NCBI RefSeq assembly: GCF_026212465.1
Contig: NC_080049.1
Coordinates: 3,375,057-3,439,056 of the forward strand
Direction: 5' to 3'
Origin: Amaranthus tricolor
Taxonomy: Eukaryota > Streptophyta > Magnoliopsida > Caryophyllales > Amaranthaceae
DNA length: 64,000 nucleotides
The notes under the pieces: model-generated
What the model was told of the DNA's origin: nothing
What the model saw: only the letters and a program-made list of their open reading frames with translations
Databases searched by the model: none
Program-made: the position numbers and the translations under genes
Shown here: piece after piece, positions 36,601 to 46,419 of the stretch
How positions within the stretch are numbered: the stretch's first letter is position 1
Layout: each line of letters opens with the position of its first letter

Positions 36601-39600
36601 CTTCTAAGCATTTCTCGATCCAAGCCCTGCCATCCAAACAAGAGTAAATTACTCCTCCAGAAAGAAGACTTAAATTAGCATACACAAACACAAGACCGTT
36701 CCCAAGCATCAAATTACTTACTGAGAGAAAAAACCCTGGTTGTCCAAATTAGTAGGAAGAAAAAGTTTGATAAATCCAGAACCTTCGAAGGACGAATTAT
36801 GCCATGGGTTTTCTAAAAGGGGGCTACAGTTGTAAACAATAAAAATGTTTGAATTAGATAAGACTACGAAAGATGAAAAGATACATAGCTCTAAAAGATC
36901 ATTCACAACAGAGTTTGACTGTTCAAACCCATATATCATATCAACAACAAAACTAGGTTACCAATAATTACCTGAACTCAGACCATATCTCCAAAGCAGA
37001 ATTCTTTGGAAAGAATCTCCTACAAGCTCGAACAAGAGCAGTGATGGTCTCAAAATGTCTCTGTTTAACTCTCCACCCTTCTGGGCCAATACTTCTATAG
37101 AATAGACATTTCTAAATGACATCATCAATCTCTCAAATATAGAATACAACAAAGCAAGGTAAACAGAAGGTAAAGAATCAAAGAAATCGAACACAGCGAA
37201 CACGAAGTATAAAATTAATGAACAAAAGTTTTGTTTAACAAAATTTCTTTATTCCTAAGATAAAGACGACATTCTAGTTTTTTGCACTTGCCAGTGTCTT
37301 ATTTCTACTTATTCACCAGAAACAGAAGGGAATATCTATTAGGATCTTCACCTATGTGTAAGAATTAAAAGCACTTTACATTTATGTTTCACTTGCAATT
37401 TCTTACTCTTGGGCCCTTAGCTAAATTTCATTAAGTGACACTTTTAATGGCATACAACATCTTATGTGCCTATGTTGGAGGCATAAACAGAAATTCTAGT
37501 TCAAATTTAATTTCTTAAGCGTATGGGATTCAATTGGTCATCAATTATTTCTCCTCTATAACCTATGACTTCTTAGCACATGAGGCATCCTAACACACTG
37601 ATAGACTTAAACTAGCATAACATACCTCAAGATAGTTCCAAATCGCTAAAAGAAGCTTGTCCGTTGGAGCCAATTCATAATCAAGCCGACTCATGTCGCC
37701 TTTTCTAATAAAAGATTCATTGAATATGTTATAAACAAAGAAATTTTTTTGAAAAGAACCCTATGGACAAACTAGTCCTCAACAAGAATGTTTGCTTTAT
37801 ATGTGAACGCAACATAAATAACTAGTTCTTCAATTGGATAAAGGACTCGAATGAAAATTGGACCACAAAAAATGGGGTTCCTTGCTATACAAAGTTGCAT
37901 GCCAGGATTGAGCTGATATACCTACTAAACATCTTTAGTTTTTCGACATTAACACTAGTTCTTTCCCTTAATTTCAAAGTGCTCTTCAGCTATATGAAAA
38001 GCTGAAAAATTCATCTTTTATAACTTTGAACCAACTGGTTAATCCTTTAGTGGAAGTACCAATAAGACTGGAAGGTCTTAAGAAATGTTTCGGGAACGCT
38101 TCTCGCTATAAACTATTTAGACTGCTTGCATAATTTTTTGAGCGAACTTTAAAGGAATACCTTCACTATGGGCTAGGGAGGATAAGAGACACAATAATGT
38201 GAAGTAGAACAAGGTTTGACCACAAGAAAAATATCGGTGTCCAGGAACACTATGTAGATGGGTATGAAGTCAATAACCACCCTTTAGCACTGAGATATAG
38301 GAAATCTGTAATTGTGTTTAGAGTTCATATGGATTGGGTGCTCACGTGGGTACACACACCGCAGAAATTTATCTCACACACTCCATTTTTTTCAGGCAGA
38401 GGACTATGACTATTTTATAAAGAATTCTAGTTATCGAAAATCGTTTCTTTATTTCTTTCTCTCATCTTTATCACATGTGTTACTGTAAGATGACCGAATT
38501 ATTTCTTGGGCAATAAAAATCCAAGATTTACGAGACTAGTCTGTTTAGAACACTCTATTACATTCATTAATTGACTAACTAATAAAAAAGGTGTATTTTT
38601 GTGCAGCTCCATTCATATATAAAAAACCAACATCCCCAGATATGACATCATAATCTATTTATTTTTTTCAAGGAATCAAGCAAGATCACAAAGATAAAAG
38701 TTGAAAGTTAAGGTATTAAAAAGAGGAAGAGAAGACTTATGATGACCTAGAAGAACATGAGTGAAAAAGGGTATGAAAAATCTAGCCTATGGGTTGAGAT
38801 GTAGATAATCAGAAGAAATGGAGAAAGAGAATTGATATGGACGAGCACCACTGATTTATTCATGTAGTCGATCCTACTTTTCGAGGATTAAGGATTTGGC
38901 ATTATTGTAATCATGCAAGGTAAGAGCTTTGACTAATAGACTTTTGACTATATGCCACTTCTAACCTCCCTCATTTATGCCTGAATGAGATATAAGTTGT
39001 AATCAAAGAAATCTTAGTTGACAACATAATGTAAAAATGCGGTAACAAACGCGATCGCAGTAACAAATCAAAGATGTAGGAGTGATGTGATTATTGTAAC
39101 CCCTAAATGTCGGTCAAAACCATAAGATATCTCTTGTAGAGATGTTTAAAACAAACCCGACAACCCGAAATTCACCCAACCTTGTAACAAAACTCGACTT
39201 CAAAATGAATTTAAAATTATATAAAAATCAATGTGACCACAAGACCTGATTTTAAACCAACCCGAAATCAACCCGATGACTCGAATGAACACCTTTAATC
39301 CCTTGATACGGCTCAAAACGCGATTTTTTACACCTTTACAACGCGGGATATATCAGGTTTTTTCAAAACCTAGACAATGTGACTGACACGATGCTATGCG
39401 GTCTTATTTATAAACTATGGTTGACAAGAATGAAGTTGGCATTTTTGGGGACCAAATGTTACATTGATAATAAGCAAAAAAAGGAAACGAAGGGTTGGTG
39501 TCCAAATATATGCATCATGCATCTTGGTAACCTAAAGCCGTGCAAGTATCATGTTTTCACACAATGGAAAATAATCAATTTGGCATGTTCACATCCTCAT

Positions 39601-42600
39601 GAAGCACGTTAAATTCTAACTCAATTCGTACACACAACTCGCCTACCTACAATCTGCAAACTTGACCCTAAAAATTGCTCCGGTATTGAAGCCTAGCTTA
39701 TAGAAGGCTATTCTTGGGTCGTGAAACAATGAGTCATGTGACCATGTCAAGTTTAGCATGTAATCCCTATTGATTTGTATAAACTACTTTAGCAAACATT
39801 TCACAACCAATAAGCTATAATTAAATAAAATAATGCAATAAGTCAAATTAAATAAAAATAAACATAAACATAAAAATAAATTTTTGAGTGAATATGTAAA
39901 GTTAACAATATAATACAATATATAATATAATAAAATTCACAAATACATAAAACTCAATACTTCAATTAAGTCGATAAATTATTATAAGTCTCAAGAATCA
40001 TTTTGCCCACTACCAAAAGCGCTTGTGGCTCAATGGATAGTGCAAATGCGAAGGTTTCGGGTTCGACCCCTACCGAGCGTAGGTATCAGCTAGGGGGTTT
40101 CTTGACTGCGCACATCCTCTTTACTCTCTCCTTGAACGAAACAAGTATGGTTTGTCTGCATCTTTCAGGAAAAAAAACCCCACCCAGATCCTGCCTTTTG
40201 TGGGAAACTGAGAGTGTACTTTACCTTTACCTTTTTTAATCATTTTAGCCACTGAAGTTAAATCAAGATTTAATCTATCAACTAGAAATCGAGATTTTAG
40301 AAAATAATAATGATATTAAAATAAAAAGTGAAGTGAAGACTTGAGATTGGAATGTAAATCTCTTAATCAAGATTTTGGAGCGCACCTTTGGCAAGGCCTT
40401 GACTAAAAATATGTCCATTTTGACATATGCTTAAGTCAAACAAAAGATAAAAAATAAATCAAATAAAAAAACAACCACAATAATAAATAGAAAAAATGGA
40501 AACTATTAATCCAACTTATTGTCCATTAGCTGAAAATAAGCACACCTTTCAATTACTTTAAAAATAATCCCACCTATTGTACATGTGCACTGAAAATGTA
40601 CCCCATCTAGATAATTCATCTTATATTTACATCTTATTTTAGTCATTAAAACACCTTAAAATTTCATTTCTTTTTAATCTTCATACTTCTTCAAACAAGA
40701 TTCTAAGCTATTAAAACACCAATTTGGTTTTAAGTGTGTACACTTTTAACAACACACGCTAGGTGACATTAATCAGAAAATAATCAAAATGTGGATTTAT
40801 TTTCAACTAATGGATAATAGGTTGGATAATTAATGTCACTTTTTCCTAATAAATGACAAATATATAACATATTATGTATAACGTGAACCTTAATCCTTGT
40901 CTTACTAGAATAATATTTCTATCGACTTGGAATTTGAGGAGGACCCATATTTGAGGTAGTAGATAATGGATATACTTATCTCCTTCATTAAATAATACAT
41001 AGTGAATCGAATGAATGCATATTTGTAATTTAAGTGAAAAAGACTTTACATGTTTGTGAGATTTACTTTGAGCTATTATTAGGTACACATATATCATAAT
41101 ATGATATTTATGAAGTATTTTTCTTACTCCTTGATTAAGCGACTATGTGGCTCCCGTAATCAAGTGATCTTATGGGCATGTGATCAAATTATCAACTAGG
41201 GAACCGCATGATCATGAGTCATATTTACATGAGTATTTTGAGAGCGAATGTGAATCACATGTTCATATTATTGTAATCGCTTAAATAAAACATCTAGATT
41301 ATTAATCCATTAGTCTATTGAACAAGTATATTTTTGTCGGAAATCTTTTAAAATTTAACTATCTTATTATTGAGGCATTAGATTATTTGTTAGAACTTCA
41401 TATTGAATAAATTTTGTGATTATTTATAAATATGACACCTTAAAGCATTGTTTTAATTCTTTTCTTTTTTAACAGTAGATGATTAATTGTCAAAAAACCA
41501 TAAAAACCAAAGTGTCACAATGATGAAAAGATACATCTGCATGCAACTCTTCTATGTATAAGTGCAATAATCTAATAAGTACTCATATGTTTCAAACAAT
41601 AAACTTAAAATTTTGTTTGAAAATTATACAACAATAATGTGGGACTGTTCAATGCACTGATTCACACCACAACGAATACAAAATGCATACAAGATATTAC
41701 CCTTATGACAGAAGTACAAGGCGTTCACTACAAGTAAAGAATTAGTTTTGTTCTAAAGGACACCAGGAATCATTTTAATTTAAAAAATTTAGAACAAGCA
41801 TATAAGGGTATGATAAATGTCCTAGTCCATTGGCTATCAACAAGGATGCTAACCTCAAAGCGTCCAAGAAACTATTTTAAACCAAATCAGTGACAAGGAG
41901 GAACTACTCTTCTCTAAAACTTAATCTATTGTTGAAGTCATCTAAGAAGCAAGCCCAAATGGCTATCTATTGAAAAGAAAAGCATGAATCCTCTTCTAGA
42001 AGCATTAAATTAGTAGTCGTTCTACAAATAAGGAAGAATAAGTCAATTTGATCAAGTTTTCCCTCTAAATGTGGAAACCCACATTTAATCTATCTATTTA
42101 TTTTCTTTTTTTATTTTAGCAAAATGATTTCTAATTTGTTTACAAATTAGAGCAGAAACTACTAGGGCCTTTACAAGCTTTTTTATTCCTGTTGTTTGCC
42201 TTCATAAATAGGAGCATGTATAAATGAAAATTCGGACGTTTATGCAATTCAAAACTTTCTAGAGAATTAAAATCTATCAGTCTTTTTCAAACCCGACTCT
42301 TTTGGGACTGATATAAGATAATTTGTCCTTCGCTTGTTAATTGTGCAATTGGAAACCTTCAATTGAAACTGTGGTGATTTATTTGTATCAATGAAGAGCA
42401 AAGTGCTTAATATATCCTTTTATTTCAGCCTAAATTTATCCCTCCTAAAACTACCATTAAATCACCTTCCAAACACCCATAATCCATAAAGATTCATTCA
42501 CAAATCATCACACAATTCCACCATCCTTATTCCTCTTTGCGTCAAAATCAAAACATCTCAAAAGTTCGATCTTTAATCAAACTTTTCCATCCACTTATGG

Positions 42601-44468
42601 ATAAATTTTTAAATCCCATCCTCTATTAATCAACACAAAAGGCATCGATCTTCCCTTCCAACCCCCGTAATTTGCGTCAAATTGTAGCTCCTCAAAAAAT
42701 CATCCCAAAAAAAATTCGATCTTCATATAATACCAAAAATAACAATCATTTTCCCAAGAACTTGCGTCAAAGACAAAACAAATAAAAAGTCTCAATCCTT
42801 GAATCTATTTCTTCAACAAACCATAAATCCTCACCCTTATAACCTTACCATATGATCCTACCTTAAAAGATCCACTCTTTACCTACAAAACACAATTTTC
42901 AAAACTCCCAATAACCCTACCTAGCGTTAACCCCCATTAAAACAAAAGACTTAAACTTTATCATACATAACCCATTGCTGATATGGCTATATTAGGGTAA
43001 TCAAAGAAACGAGAGAAATTGAGGAAAAATATGTCTAAAGAACTAATACTACTTGTCTCGCTCAATGGAAACAATCACAAGATGGTCAATAAACAGAATG
43101 TCACAATTTTACATATCATGGGTTGTGGGAGGTTTTAGCAAATTTAGAAAATAGAAGACAAGTATGTGGTTAAAAGGAACATATCCAATCTGAATTATTG
43201 ACATCATAAATTGGCGTCCCATGTATCTACCAAGACTTACTTTATGAAATATATATATAGGCAAGTGGCAAGGTTGTAAGACATCATGGAGAAGAAGCCA
43301 AGAATTCCATATTCTATATGGCATCATAAACCAAATGACCTTATAGTCAAAAATGAATATCTTGTTCAAGCAATAGACTAATATGGTCCCATATTGCATT
43401 CATATTCTTAATTAAAGAGCAGAAGTCATAAAATTACTGGAGATGCAAAAAACAAGCAGCAAAAGCAGAAGCCATAGCTGAAAACTGAAATAACTAGACA
43501 AACCTATGGCTACATTAATATAAAAGAATAACAGATAACAAGAATTTGTAAAAGTCCAGGAAGTCACTCTAACACTAGTCCAAATATGGCTAAGTAACAT
43601 TTTCTGGGAGGATATTAAAAACTTTTACCTATTGAAATGTGTGCGGACCAAGGTATCATACAGAGGGCGCCACTGAATGGTGAGAGATAACTTCTTTCTG
43701 TACTTGTTTATAAATTTTACAAGTAAATTTCCCCATCTACCCTAATCATGCCAAAGAAAGAAGTATCAGCCACAACTGAAGCAGTGCAAGCAAACAGGGA
43801 TACTCATTAAAAAAGACAAGAATACCTGGGCGTAGAGTTTGTGACAAGATGCATGAAAAATGTCCAGTCCTAGTTTAACAAGAAGCTCTACATCCTCAAG
43901 GGACAACTCACTTTTGGCCTTTAGGAAACTGCAACATAATTTTCACATGTTTCAGATAATAATGGACAACAAAGTGCACTTGTTATTTAAGAAAGTTGTG
44001 GATGATGTTTGGTACCAACTACCAAGAGTGAATCGAAAACAACATCTTCTTTGTTATCAGTGACAAAGGTATCCTACCCCAAACCACACCTTAGGTGATG
44101 GCATTGGGGTAATGCAACAACGTTAGTTTGTCGGTTGGAAAAGTCAGATTATTTTTTCCCACAAGTAGCAGCTAATGCTAACATGGCATAAATATCGGAA
44201 AAGGTCAAGTCTGAAGAAATAATTTAGACGGTTATCACAAAATGATTGAAAATGTAATCCGAATTGGTTTCCACAAAATGAAAGAAGTAATTGTATTATA
44301 GACATACAGGTGAATTACAGAAATCCATTTGAGAGTAGCATAGACGGAATCAGGATCTCCAGGATGATATGAATTGTTAAGAGAAAGGACGACTCTTGAA
44401 AAGGCTTCCTTCTCTCGTATGGTTTCTTGGACGATTGGAGGTGGAAGCCATGAATTGTAGAGATGCAT
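12678..44468 (-). CDS. PA200: Proteasome activator subunit 4 (PA200/Blm10), 35 coding exons
   Basis: PA200/Blm10 is a single-chain HEAT-repeat activator that caps the 20S proteasome alpha ring in nucleus and cytosol. I join 35 exons, all with GT-AG junctions and consistent phases, to 5484 nt (1827 residues), close to the plant family length of about 1.8 kb residues. Exons, 5' to 3': 44308-44468, 43826-43928, 43629-43741, 36972-37094, 36722-36823, 36461-36626, 34962-35078, 34781-34848, 34578-34679, 34277-34493, 33890-34123, 33659-33786, 31932-32049, 31654-31860, 31409-31564, 31200-31276, 30870-31087, 29364-29637, 29127-29206, 25975-26092, 25721-25891, 24528-24696, 24387-24430, 24261-24303, 24021-24166, 23815-23909, 21445-22337, 18484-18762, 18188-18283, 17501-17679, 17333-17414, 16097-16218, 15234-15320, 12820-12973, 12678-12719. 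The N-terminus reads MHLYNSWLPPP; an in-frame TAA at 44472-44474, one codon upstream, fixes the start. Landmarks are LLENPWHNSSFEG (exon 5), NALLGMDANDPPKTLATMQ (11), FLKNLRSQLPQTR (27) and WLPEHVTLLARFVGEPSP (34). The C-terminal DUF3437-type domain ends in SSSSSYFA. The least certain junction is the exon 33 acceptor, because its first eight residues are not family-like. No frame break was found, so the gene is probably functional. Confidence 0.95.
12720..12819 (-). other. Last intron of PA200; retention would replace the C-terminal tail
   Basis: This 100-bp intron separates exon 34 (ending QLE) from the 42-nt last exon that encodes VLADTSSSSSYFA and stop. Its first codons after the donor are GTA TCT GAG TAA, so an unspliced transcript would end the protein with VSE. 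That form lacks the final 13 residues, including the tail that docks into the 20S alpha-ring pocket in this family. Confidence 0.8.
14558..14943. mobile_element. hAT-type MITE in PA200 intron 33
   Basis: A 386-bp non-coding element with terminal inverted repeats beginning TAGAGGTG (then imperfect) and a perfect 8-bp target duplication GTTCTGAA (14550-14557 and 14944-14951). The interior is rich in CCCGACCC/GGGTCGGG-like runs and is more GC-rich than the intron. It has no coding capacity and would need a hAT transposase in trans. It is related in ends and interior to the MITE at 39137. Confidence 0.9.
16425..16620. mobile_element. Possible MITE fragment in PA200 intron 31
   Basis: Begins with a CCCTCCGTCACATAGTGTTC-like phrase typical of one end of common plant MITEs. 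The matching inverted end was not identified, so this is a fragment at best. Confidence 0.3.
18763..21444 (-). other. PA200 intron 27 (2.7 kb)
   Basis: This intron holds the probable solo LTR at 19265-20099. The remainder is AT-rich. A near-duplicate phrase (GACAATAGCTTTCAGGTTGAT/GACAGTAGCTTTTAGGTTGAT with similar following sequence) occurs near 20777 and 20893, indicating a local duplication of about 115 bp. No exon-like sequence was found. Confidence 0.5.
19265..20099 (+). mobile_element. Probable solo LTR in PA200 intron 27
   Basis: An 835-bp block starting TG and ending CA, flanked by AAGAA on both sides (19260-19264 and 20100-20104). It contains a TATA-like CCTATAAAAGG near 19803, followed by a probable transcribed leader. 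The upstream half is less AT-rich and contains repeated CTCGTTTGAGC-like phrases. No internal coding region or second LTR is present. The short TSD lies in A-rich DNA, so a chance match is possible. Lineage (Copia or Gypsy) cannot be assigned. Confidence 0.55.
22338..23814 (-). other. PA200 intron 26 (1.5 kb), nothing recognised
   Basis: AT-rich intron sequence between exons 26 and 27. Scanned on both strands without finding exon-like, RNA-like or transposon-end signals, apart from a short GTTGTT run near 23750. Confidence 0.4.
25103..25343. mobile_element. Possible MITE in PA200 intron 21
   Basis: The left end contains TATTAGTCCCACTTCTCTTT and the right end reads, in complement, CTCCTTATTAGTCCCTTTTC. 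This gives imperfect inverted termini around ATTAGTCCC, as in common plant MITEs. The two interior halves also repeat CTAAATGTCTC-like phrases. Exact ends and target duplication are not resolved. Confidence 0.4.
26093..29126 (-). other. PA200 intron 19 (3.0 kb)
   Basis: Contains a SINE-like segment at 26150-26255 directly next to exon 20. The rest is AT-rich with no element boundaries that I could define. There is a CT/T-rich tract near 28690-28750 and a run of C at 28772-28780. Confidence 0.4.
26150..26255 (+). mobile_element. SINE-like fragment
   Basis: Contains GGGGGTAGGATATGCACAAT followed by CTTACCCTTGTGATAACAAA and GAGGTTGTTTCCA. This block order is familiar from the body of plant tRNA-derived SINEs. 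The Pol III promoter boxes are not evident, so it would be a 5'-truncated copy. The assignment is from memory of the family and is tentative. Confidence 0.4.
29638..30869 (-). other. PA200 intron 17 (1.2 kb), nothing recognised
   Basis: AT-rich intron. A less AT-rich patch near 30640-30730 has GGGCGTGTTTG and GGGCCAGTTTGGG phrases reminiscent of hAT MITE interiors, but no termini or target duplication could be found. Confidence 0.35.
32050..33658 (-). other. PA200 intron 12 (1.6 kb), nothing recognised
   Basis: Mostly AT-rich. A GC-richer patch near 32950-33130 has GGTGGGGGAAGG and GCCAGCGGCTGGGG phrases and stands out from its surroundings, but I could not identify element ends or coding potential. 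Confidence 0.35.
35079..36460 (-). other. PA200 intron 6 (1.4 kb), nothing recognised
   Basis: AT-rich intron between exons 6 and 7. No exon-like, tRNA-like or transposon-end signal was found on either strand. Confidence 0.35.
39137..39297. mobile_element. Short hAT-type MITE in PA200 intron 3
   Basis: A 161-bp element with imperfect termini TAGAGATGTTTA and, in complement, TAAAGGTGTTCA. It is flanked by a 7-of-8 target duplication (ATCTCTTG at 39129-39136, ATCCCTTG at 39298-39305). The interior has ACCCGACAACCCG-like runs. Ends and interior resemble the MITE at 14558, so the two probably belong to one family. The decayed TSD marks this copy as older. Confidence 0.75.
40012..40237 (+). mobile_element. 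tRNA-derived SINE in PA200 intron 3
   Basis: The 5' part carries Pol III promoter boxes: A box TGGCTCAATGG (40025-40035) and B box GGTTCGACCCC (near 40060), at tRNA-like spacing. The 3' part ends in TTACCTTTACCTTTTTT. The element is flanked by a 16-bp target duplication with 14 matches, starting AATCATTTT (39996-40011 and 40238-40253). The body shares GTGGGAAACTGAGAGTG-like sequence with plant SINEs. It lies on the opposite strand to PA200. The 78-codon open frame over it is fortuitous. Confidence 0.88.
40489..40847. mobile_element. MITE with long imperfect terminal inverted repeats
   Basis: A 359-bp element. The first 57 bases and the complement of the last 57 match at roughly 44 positions, including TCCAAC and CCATTAG blocks and TGAAAATAA. 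It is flanked by AATAAAT on both sides (40482-40488 and 40848-40854). The long termini suggest a Mutator-like non-autonomous element, although the visible duplication is 7 rather than 9 bp. No coding capacity. Confidence 0.65.
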
Positions 44469-44550
44469 TTCTTAGTTCCGACTTTGTGATTCTCAGATTT
44501 GGAGATTTTGAGATTTGAAAAATGAGGAGTTTAATGGAGTAAAGTAATAA

Positions 44551-44580
44551 GGTTTATACTTGTATATAATAAAGAGAAGA
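44551..44580 (-). promoter_or_regulatory. Candidate TATA region of PA200
   Basis: On the minus strand the sequence reads TTTATTATATACA about 95-105 bases upstream of the start codon. It is the only TATA-like motif close to the start. The downstream leader is rich in AAATCTC/AAATCTG phrases. No transcription start can be proven. Confidence 0.3.
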
Positions 44581-46331
44581 GATGAGTTATGACTTGTTTT
44601 CTTCCTCCCATTCACAATTCCCATCTACCCACTTGGTCTTGCAGTCTTTTCTCTTGTTTTCTTCTTTGCCAAGAAATTCTAGTAGTAGTACTACTTTTCT
44701 ACGTCTATTAAAGCCAATGAAAAACGTCATATATTATCAGGATTCAGGACGTCACTGGATCTCTTATGAACACAATAAAACTTTATAAGATTTTTAAGAT
44801 AGACTTTAAACATAAAAAAGTCACATTTTTTATTTGGCATATGAGGAACTTGAAAGAAGAAGATAAATATAAAAGTCTCAATTAAAATACTCATTTTTAT
44901 CTAAGATATTTTTCTAAGGACTTTAATCATTTTTAATCTTATTTTCTATTTCCATTCCCTTTACATAAATAAAAACTTAGATATTTTTTAAAGATAAAGT
45001 TTGATTTCCTTCTTCAAATTCCACATACAAACACTTCCCAAGTCACTGGTACTTATGAGTACTGAAAAAGCTACTACTATGATCAAAGATTCCTCGCAAA
45101 AGACTTACTCCAATTTCACCATTCTCTTCAACAATTTCACCAAATCAAAATGTAATTTTTATAAACCAAACTTTCTTACATCATATACGAAATACTGAAA
45201 TTTTAATTTTAATAGAAAAAACTACATTTTTTCATTTAATCAAAATATAAATCAGATAAAATAACTTTTAATTAAGGATAAATTTAAACATCAATATCAT
45301 TTAATCAAGGTATGTACTACGAACTATTATTTCAATAAACAATGTTTCTATATTTTAACTTATATTGGTATTCGATTGTTCAAATTATCAATTGATTATG
45401 ATATGCTTTAGATGAAGGTTTTATTATTGACAATGTGATGCAAGAGTTTAATAATCAATAAATTGTGCTTCATTAGGATATTTTACATTAGGATATTTTA
45501 CAAGTTGATGAAGTTCTTATAAACTTGAGCTTCAAATTTAATAATGTGCATTTATCCACAAAATCTTTTTGTTTATTCCTAATAATTTTTCTATATTTTA
45601 ACTGATATCGATATTTGATTGATCAAATTATCAGTTGATTATGATTATGTTTGGAATTAAGTTTTTGTAATTGACAATGTGAGGCGAGAGAGATTAATGA
45701 TCAACAAATTTTGCTACATGAGGATAATTTACAAGTTGATGGAGGTATTGTAAACCTTAGCTTCAATCGTAATAAATGTCGTTAAATATGCTAATTATTT
45801 TAATGCTAATTGTTGATATTTTTCTCGATTTGACGGACAATCCAACTCCATGACTTTAAGCACCATTTCTATAATTTAAACTGCCAATCTTATGGCTTAT
45901 ATTACCTATTCCATAGCATAAGTTTACTCTTGCAAACCCATATATTTGATGATGAGAGTTTATTACCATAAAAAAATGACATATTTGAATTAATATTAAA
46001 TTTTATTTAAATTACAAATATTTAAGATAAAGCATCAATCGTGATCTTTAGAAGCTGATGATCAAATCCATAAAGTTGCAATGAAGCAGCTATTTTTATT
46101 TACAATGCAAAATCAAGAACAGACAACAATGTATTTTCTTTCTTACAGCTCATTCTACAATGATCAACCAGAATATGTTTAATGAGAGCTCAAAAGTTGT
46201 GCACGTGATTATCTTAAAATGCAACCATATTGCAAAGTGAGTCTATGATCCAGCACTAGCAGCATCAACTTCAAACTTCACATAACTTTACTTGTAACAA
46301 GTAACAAATAACATTTACTAAGAGTATTACC
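44581..46331. other. Intergenic DNA upstream of PA200
   Basis: AT-rich, no gene recognised. Contains the tandem duplication at 45344-45790. The left end of the CACTA element was searched for here without success. Confidence 0.4.
45344..45790 (+). repeat. Diverged tandem duplication, period about 243 bp
   Basis: TTTCTATATTTTAACT at about 45345 and again at 45588 starts two copies that share, in order, a CAAATTATCA-TTGATTATGAT block, TTGACAATGTGA, a TTGTGCT/TTTTGCT-A block, ACAAGTTGATG and AGCTTCAA. Two copies only, moderately diverged. Function unknown. Confidence 0.55.
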
Positions 46332-46419
46332 AGCTTAAAAACACATAAAATCGCAACTTACCAAGTAATATTAAGAATATGACTAAAATTTACGATTCCA
46401 ACCACTTCAACACAATTAT
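46332..46419. repeat. Satellite fragment left of the solo LTR
   Basis: A partial monomer of the 170-bp CACTA-intron satellite (TAAAATCGCAACTTACCAAG to CACTTCAACACAAT). It continues directly into the array at 49824 once the solo LTR and its ATTAT duplication are removed. Confidence 0.85.

Larger units (their letters stand above)
37095..43628 (-). other. PA200 intron 3 (6.5 kb), transposon-rich
   Basis: This is the largest intron of the gene, about one fifth of its span. It contains a hAT MITE (39137-39297), a tRNA-derived SINE (40012-40237) and a long-TIR MITE (40489-40847). The remainder (37.1-39.1 and 40.9-43.6 kb) is AT-rich with no gene signal. The exon 3 to exon 4 join is supported by phase and by continuous family sequence (THFNR then SIGPEGW). 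Confidence 0.7.

Noticed and set aside
40003..40239. 78-codon open frame, or a tRNA gene
   Set aside because: It is the SINE. The A and B boxes are present, but the sequence downstream of the B box does not fold as a full tRNA acceptor arm and the element has SINE-type TSDs.
46258..46275. CACTAG at 46258 as the left end of the CACTA element
   Set aside because: Only six bases match the right terminus, there are no subterminal repeats, and the flanking trinucleotide (CAG) does not match the right flank (GGT).
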